Below, in pieces: positions 51,003 through 54,942 of a stretch of 54,942 nt of DNA. The position numbers and the translations under genes are program-made. Location of the stretch: positions 1-54,942 of the forward strand of contig CADBPG010000086.1 of assembly GCA_902796435.1 (NCBI GenBank), read 5' to 3'. Origin of the DNA: an uncultured Eubacteriales bacterium. Its GTDB lineage: Bacteria > Bacillota > Clostridia > Lachnospirales > Bianqueaceae. The number at the start of each line of letters is the position of its first letter. Position 1 is the first letter of the stretch. Under the pieces are notes generated by a model. It had not been told where the DNA came from and ran no database searches. It was given only the letters and a program-made list of their open reading frames with translations.

Positions 51003-51019
51003 ACCCTCTCTTTTTTTAT
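50991..51019 (+). terminator. Intrinsic terminator overlapping the hisK stop codon
   Basis: GAGAGGGT (50991-50998), loop ATAA containing the TAA stop, ACCCTCTC (51003-51010), seven T. Confidence 0.92.
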
Positions 51020-51048
51020 TGCCAAAGGATGGCAGTTTATGGTATACT
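51019..51048 (+). promoter_or_regulatory. Promoter of the CobW-family gene
   Basis: TTGCCA (51019-51024), 18 bp, TATACT (51043-51048). The -35 follows directly on the terminator U tract. Confidence 0.65.
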
Positions 51049-51111
51049 AACTTCGTATGTAGTTTATGGCCCTTACAGGGGATCCTATAAAAGAAAAGGA
51101 GCTTTTATATC

Positions 51112-52236
51112 ATGGCAAAAAACAAGTTGATTCCGATCACCGTTTTGACCGGGTACCTGGGTGCCGGCAAAACGACTCTGCTGAATAAGGTTCTCAAGAA
51201 CCAGGAAGGTTATAAAGTCGCTGTTATCGTCAACGATATCGGTGAGATCAATATCGATGCCGGCCTCATCGAAAAGGGCGGCCAGATCGAGCAGGAAGAC
51301 GTCGCACCGCTGACCAACGGCTGCATCTGCTGCACGCTGAAGGCTGACCTGATGAACCAGATCATCGACCTGGCGAAGATGGACAAGTTCGACTACATCC
51401 TGATCGAGGCATCCGGCATCTGTGAGCCGCTGCCCATCGCCCAGACCATCTCCTACATGGATGGTTCCGCCAACAATCCGCGGGTCCCGGCTGTCTGCTA
51501 TCTGGACAACATGGTCACCGTTGTGGACGCGGCCCGTCTGGTCACCGAGTTCGCGAACGGCAATAAGCTGCTGACCGAGGACCTGGATGAGGATGATATC
51601 GAGAACCTGCTGATCCAGCAGATCGAGTTCTGCAACACCGTCATCATCAACAAGGTGGACCTGGTCACGCCGGAACAGCTGGGCGAAGTCAAGGCCATCA
51701 TCCGTCAGCTGCAGCCCTCCGCGAAGATGATCGAGGCAGTACAGGGCGATGTGGCCGTCGGCGAGATCCTGGATACCCACAATTTCGATTTCGAGAAGGC
51801 CTCCATGTCTGCCGGCTGGATCGAAGCGCTGGAGAACCCGGAAGAAGAGGAAGAAGAGGGCGAGTTGCTGGAATACGGCATCGGTACCTTCGTTTACTAT
51901 CGCCGCCGTCCCTTCAACAAGGCAAAATTCGAAGAATTCGTCAACTCCTGGCCGGTGGAAGTCATCCGTTGTAAGGGTGTGCTCTGGTTCTCCGATGAGC
52001 GGACCACCGCCTATATGTTCGAGCAGTCCGGCCGTCAGATCCAGGCAGTCGATGCGGGCTACTGGCTGGCAACGGCGCCGAAGTGGCAGCAGAAGGAAGC
52101 GATCCGCCGCGATCCTTCCATCAAGGAAGATTGGGATGAAGTCTACGGGGACCGTATGGACCGTCTGGTCTTCATCGGCAAGAACATGGATAAGGACGCG
52201 ATCATCCGCGGCCTGGATGCGGCACTTGATAAATAA
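51112..52236 (+). CDS. CobW/COG0523-family GTPase (putative metal chaperone)
   Basis: 374 residues. Walker A TVLTGYLGAGKTTLLNKVL, the family's metal-binding GCICC motif (residues 70-74, TNGCICCTLKADLM), IEASGICEPLPIAQ, Walker B/NKVDLV, and a C-terminal CobW domain (about 265-370) with FVYYRRRPFNKAKFEEFVNS, KGVLWFSDE. COG0523 members deliver zinc, cobalt or iron to target proteins; which metal is not readable. An acidic run (EEEEEEGE) marks the linker at about 243-250. AAAGGAGC precedes the ATG. No zinc-uptake box was recognised upstream. Confidence 0.9.
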   Translation: MAKNKLIPITVLTGYLGAGKTTLLNKVLKNQEGYKVAVIVNDIGEINIDAGLIEKGGQIEQEDVAPLTNGCICCTLKADLMNQIIDLAKMDKFDYILIEASGICEPLPIAQTISYMDGSANNPRVPAVCYLDNMVTVVDAARLVTEFANGNKLLTEDLDEDDIENLLIQQIEFCNTVIINKVDLVTPEQLGEVKAIIRQLQPSAKMIEAVQGDVAVGEILDTHNFDFEKASMSAGWIEALENPEEEEEEGELLEYGIGTFVYYRRRPFNKAKFEEFVNSWPVEVIRCKGVLWFSDERTTAYMFEQSGRQIQAVDAGYWLATAPKWQQKEAIRRDPSIKEDWDEVYGDRMDRLVFIGKNMDKDAIIRGLDAALDK

Positions 52237-52271
52237 AAACACTTACCGGTCTATACCGGCAGAGAGGTGCT

Positions 52272-53159
52272 ATGAATAAACTGTTGCGCAGGATCATACG
52301 ATTGCCGTGGATCTTAGGCACGGAGGTCGTCCTGCTGTGGAACCGGACCCGGGCCGGCCGGACATTGATCACCACCACATATGATCTGTATCCGCCGGGC
52401 CTGCCGGCTGCCTTCGATGGCTGTACGATCGTGCACCTGACAGATCTCCATGGACGTGTCTTCGGACCGGAACAGGCAGATCTTCTGCACCATGTCCGGG
52501 CGCTTGCGCCGGATCTGATCCTGCTCACCGGCGATATGTACGATGAAGAACAGGACCCGAAACGGCGTGCTGAGATCAATGGATTGATGGAAGAACTGGC
52601 CAAGGATGTACCGGTCTATGCTTCCATGGGCAACCATGAGATCCGCAGTGATGCACTGCTGGAGCTTGAAACGGAGATGCGCCGCACGGGCGTGCGCCTG
52701 CTGCGTGACCGGTCCGCCATCGTGACCCGCGGTACAGACAGGATCGGGATCACAGGCCTGGACCCCAATCCACAGGAGGGCATGTTGGAGGAAGAAGCGC
52801 CGGAAGTCCGTTGGGACCGCCTGCAGAAGGCGATGGCCCGCTACGGGGAGGAACCGGTGGGCTTCAAGATCCTGTTGGCGCATAAACCGGAGCTTCTGGA
52901 AGACTATGCCATGTTCGGTGCGGATCTGGTCTTCAGTGGACATGCCCACGGCGGCCTGCTGGAACTGCCTTTGCTGCATAAGCGCCTGCTGGCGCCGGGG
53001 CAGGGTCTGTTTCCCAGGTACAGCCAGGGGTTGTATCTGCAGGATCACACACTGCTGGTCTTGTCTTCCGGCCTGGGTGGCCCTAGACTGGGTCTGAAGC
53101 CTGAGATCGTACAGGTGCGGCTGCATGTCAGAAAGCAACCGTCAACCAAAAACAAGTAA
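52272..53159 (+). CDS. Metallophosphoesterase (YkuE/YaeI-like)
   Basis: 295 residues. Calcineurin-like motifs in order: VHLTDLHGRVFG, LILLTGDMYDEE, ASMGNHEIRSD, ILLAHKPELLED and FSGHAHGGLLELP. The N-terminus (about 10-30) has a weak hydrophobic patch but no clear signal peptide. Members of this group remove head groups from UDP-diacylglucosamine-like or other lipids; substrate unknown here. GAGAGGTGC precedes the ATG, 35 bp after the CobW gene, so the two are likely cotranscribed. Transcription beyond it is stopped by the hairpin at 53191-53225. Confidence 0.9.
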   Translation: MNKLLRRIIRLPWILGTEVVLLWNRTRAGRTLITTTYDLYPPGLPAAFDGCTIVHLTDLHGRVFGPEQADLLHHVRALAPDLILLTGDMYDEEQDPKRRAEINGLMEELAKDVPVYASMGNHEIRSDALLELETEMRRTGVRLLRDRSAIVTRGTDRIGITGLDPNPQEGMLEEEAPEVRWDRLQKAMARYGEEPVGFKILLAHKPELLEDYAMFGADLVFSGHAHGGLLELPLLHKRLLAPGQGLFPRYSQGLYLQDHTLLVLSSGLGGPRLGLKPEIVQVRLHVRKQPSTKNK

Positions 53160-53164
53160 TAAGG

Positions 53165-53193
53165 TTGACAATTAAAACGAAATATGATAAGAT
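53165..53193 (+). promoter_or_regulatory. Promoter of bioY
   Basis: TTGACA (53165-53170), 17 bp, TAAGAT (53188-53193), extended -10 TG at 53185-53186. The -10 overlaps the 5' arm of the terminator at 53191. No BirA palindrome recognised. Confidence 0.82.
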
Positions 53194-53225
53194 CCCCTGG
53201 TATGAATCCAAAGGGGGTCTTTTTT
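53191..53225 (+). terminator. Terminator whose 3' arm is the bioY ribosome site
   Basis: GATCCCC (53191-53197) pairs with GGGGGTC (53213-53219), followed by six T directly before the bioY ATG. It ends transcripts from the metallophosphoesterase operon. RNAs begun at the bioY promoter start near 53200 and lack the 5' arm. Confidence 0.8.
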
Positions 53226-53768
53226 ATGAAGAAAAACCATGTGTATATCCTGGTGCTGACGGCGCTGATGACGGCTGTCATCTGCGTGCTGGCACCGATT
53301 TCTGTGCCTGTTGGCCCGGTGCCCATCTCGCTTGCCACCTTTGCGGTGCTGCTTGCCGCATATCTGCTGGGGTGGAAGATGGGCCTGTGCAGTGTGGCGC
53401 TGTACCTGCTTCTGGGCCTGATCGGCGTGCCGGTCTTCGCCGGCTACAGCGCAGGGCTTGCGAATCTGGTCGGTCCCACCGGTGGGTATCTCATCGGCTA
53501 TCTGCCACTGGCATTTGCCACTGGCTGGGCCGTGGAACGGTATCAGGATGCTGTCCGTCCGGTCCTGGGTATGATCGTTGGAACCCTTGTGTTGTACGTG
53601 CTGGGCACTGCCTGGCTGGCACTGCAGATGCATATGAGCTTTTCCCAAGCATTAGGCGCGGGTGTCATCCCCTTCCTGCCCGGAGACGCGGCGAAGATCG
53701 TGGTCACCGCGGTTTTGGGGCCGATCCTTAAAACCGCTTTAAAAAAAGCAGGCGTACTGGAGAAATGA
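53226..53768 (+). CDS. bioY: Biotin transporter substrate-binding subunit BioY
   Basis: 180 residues, six membrane segments. S component of an ECF transporter. Family marks: ALMTAVICVLAPISVPVGPV, PISLATFAVLLAAYLLGWKM, LYLLLGLIGVPVFAGYSAGL, LVGPTGGYLIGYL and the C-terminal PFLPGDAAKIVVTAVLG. AAGGGGG at 53211-53217 fits ATG 53226; the reading from 53184 begins within the promoter. No ECF ATPases or T component nearby, so it either shares a group II energy module or works alone. Indicates biotin uptake. Confidence 0.94.
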   Translation: MKKNHVYILVLTALMTAVICVLAPISVPVGPVPISLATFAVLLAAYLLGWKMGLCSVALYLLLGLIGVPVFAGYSAGLANLVGPTGGYLIGYLPLAFATGWAVERYQDAVRPVLGMIVGTLVLYVLGTAWLALQMHMSFSQALGAGVIPFLPGDAAKIVVTAVLGPILKTALKKAGVLEK

Positions 53769-53770
53769 TA

Positions 53771-53836
53771 GAAACTCCTTGACGTATTCAGGAAAAACCA
53801 GTAAAATATGGGTATCCTATGTGTCAAGGAGTTTTT
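53771..53836 (+). terminator. Terminator enclosing the next promoter
   Basis: AAACTCCTTGAC (53771-53782) pairs perfectly with GTCAAGGAGTTT (53822-53833), followed by T to 53836. It terminates bioY transcripts. The 39-nt loop holds a complete promoter spacer and -10. Confidence 0.83.
53778..53806 (+). promoter_or_regulatory. Promoter of the surface-protein gene
   Basis: TTGACG (53778-53783, inside the terminator's 5' arm), 17 bp, TAAAAT (53801-53806). Predicted start near 53813, downstream of the 5' arm. Confidence 0.8.
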
Positions 53837-53839
53837 TAT

Positions 53840-54942
53840 TATGTCACGAAAGAGCTTATGGTCTATTATTTCCTGGCTTTTGATCGGTATATTTGCATTC
53901 TCATCTCTGCAGCCGGCGGTACTTGCGGCGGAGGATGAAGTTGTTACGGAGGAAATCACGCCTACAGAGGAGCCAGCAGAAACAACGGACGAGGAAACGC
54001 CCGCGGAACCGGAGACTCCGGCAGAAGGAGAGCAGCCTTCCGAAACAACGGAGCCGGAAGAACCGACAGAGCCAACGGAGCCGCAGCAGCCGGAAGAACC
54101 TTCTGAACCGGAGCAACCGGAAGAGCCTGAGGAACCCTATACCGGCTGGAAAGAGACGGAAGGGGGAACCCAGTACTGGGACAACGGTACGCCTGTAACG
54201 GGCCTTAAGGAGATCGAATACCACCTGTATTATTTCAATGCGGATGGGTTCCAGCAGACCGGCTGGCAGACGATCGATGGGAACCGCTATTATTTCGATG
54301 AGGGCACGGCAGTAGCGGCTTTCGGTATCGTGCTGATCAATGGGAAGAAATATGCTTTCGATGAAGCAACAGCCATTCAGAAGACAGGCTGGCAGACCAT
54401 CGAAGGCAATGTCTATTATTTCGATCCGTCCACCGGCGCTATGGCGACCGGCATCACCACCATCTCCGGCAAGAAATACTTGCTGAGTGATGAGGGCGTC
54501 CGCCTGACAGGATGGCACACCATCAGCGGCAAGAAGTACTATGCTTCTGCCAAGGGTGTTCTGTACAGCGGCCAGCACAAGATCGGTAAATACTACTATT
54601 ACTTCGATAAAAAGACCAATGTCATGGTCAAGAGCAAGTTCATCGAACTGACGAACTCCAAGGGCAAGAAGTACACGGTCTATTACAACAAATATGGCCG
54701 CAAGGTCTTCGGCGATCAGACCATCGGCAAGTATAAGTATCACTTTACCAGCAAGGCCGGTGCCATGTATAAATCCAAGTTCGTCAAGAAGACGGATAAG
54801 AAGGGCAAGACCTACAAGATCTACTACGACAGCAAGGGACGCCAGGCCTTCGGCAAGAAGACGATCAAGGGCCACGTCTATTACTTCAACAAGAAGACCG
54901 GCAAGCTGGAATGGAAGGATCGTAAGTACCAGAACCCGAAGG
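53840..54942 (+). CDS. Secreted cell-wall-binding repeat protein, C-terminus beyond the window
   Basis: At least 367 residues, open at the right edge. Signal peptide about 1-31 (basic start, LWSIISWLLIGIFAFSSL, cleavage near VLAA). Residues 32-97 are a Pro/Glu/Thr-rich acidic linker. From about 98 come cell-wall/choline-binding-type repeats of about 20 residues: TGWQTIDGNRYYFDEG, TGWQTIEGNVYYFDPSTG, TGWHTISGKKYYASAKG and others with the GW-x-I-x-G-x-x-YYF pattern. Later repeats become Lys/Tyr-rich and lose the GW (IGKYYYYFDKKT, IGKYKYHFTSKAG, KKGKTYKIYYDSKGR). AAGGAG at 53825-53830 is the ribosome site and is part of the terminator arm. A catalytic domain, if any, must lie outside the window. 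Confidence 0.88.

Noticed and set aside
53161-53225. BirA operator or biotin switch before bioY
   Set aside because: No BirA-type palindrome; the inverted repeat present is a terminator with U tract.
54180-54942. Tandem DNA repeats or CRISPR-like array at the right edge
   Set aside because: They are degenerate coding repeats of about 60 nt for cell-wall-binding motifs; no fixed repeat or spacer.

Overview
This is a stretch of a Bacillota (Firmicutes) chromosome. It carries PolC (the Gram-positive replicative polymerase), the dprA-topA / rpsB-tsf-pyrH-frr-uppS-cdsA-dxr-rseP-ispG-polC backbone, a VanR/VanS-type two-component pair, Shine-Dalgarno sites of the AAGGAGG type, and sigma-A promoters with a near-constant 17-bp spacer. 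The Tad locus has the clostridial composition (no secretin; Flp1-like pilin; very large TadE/TadF-like protein), which points to the Clostridia, probably a Lachnospiraceae relative. Family-level placement is inference. Codons are GC-rich in third position. The tRNAs and tmRNA do not encode CCA. I see no phage, IS element, CRISPR array or replication origin.

Layout. 1-4431: 5' end of a yifB/comM gene (minus), dprA, topA, and a small FliA/SigD-like sigma factor sitting where relatives keep codY and flagellar genes. 4438-6348: rpsB-tsf operon with its own promoter, leader and terminator. 6361-10246: a secreted 3D-domain wall protein (minus) divergent from a response regulator/histidine kinase pair, separated by about 400 bp rich in repeats and palindromes. 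10278-21226: pyrH-frr-uppS-cdsA-dxr-rseP-ispG-polC, joining nucleotide, translation, undecaprenyl, phospholipid, isoprenoid and replication functions. 21334-26336: four-gene ABC export cluster (GldA/GldF/GldG-like plus DUF4340). 26348-29934: ACT-domain regulator, homoserine dehydrogenase, aspartokinase and an AraD-type epimerase. 30005-39434: Tad/Flp pilus locus with a structured leader. 39419-45395: methyltransferase, hslO, a DUF3783 protein, tRNA-Leu, cutC, a flavodoxin-like protein, ddl, a DUF1934 protein and a membrane protein. 45458-48567: cobT-cobU-cobS-phosphatase, the nucleotide-loop end of cobalamin synthesis. 48582-54942: tRNA-Gly, ldh, tmRNA (ssrA), a PHP phosphatase, a CobW GTPase, a metallophosphoesterase, bioY, and a truncated cell-wall-repeat surface protein.

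Most genes are ordinary and well recognised. The more unusual points are: two consecutive promoters built into the intrinsic terminator of the preceding transcript, with the terminator's 3' arm serving as the Shine-Dalgarno site (bioY and the surface protein); a PolC with two tandem OB folds; a relict sigma factor lacking region 3; a TadC with a large Ig-like insertion; a TadE-like protein ending in two Ada-like Cys/His repeats; an rseP without a usable AUG; and a tRNA-Gly/ldh pair with overlapping divergent -10 boxes. I did not find a clear new defence or mobile system.
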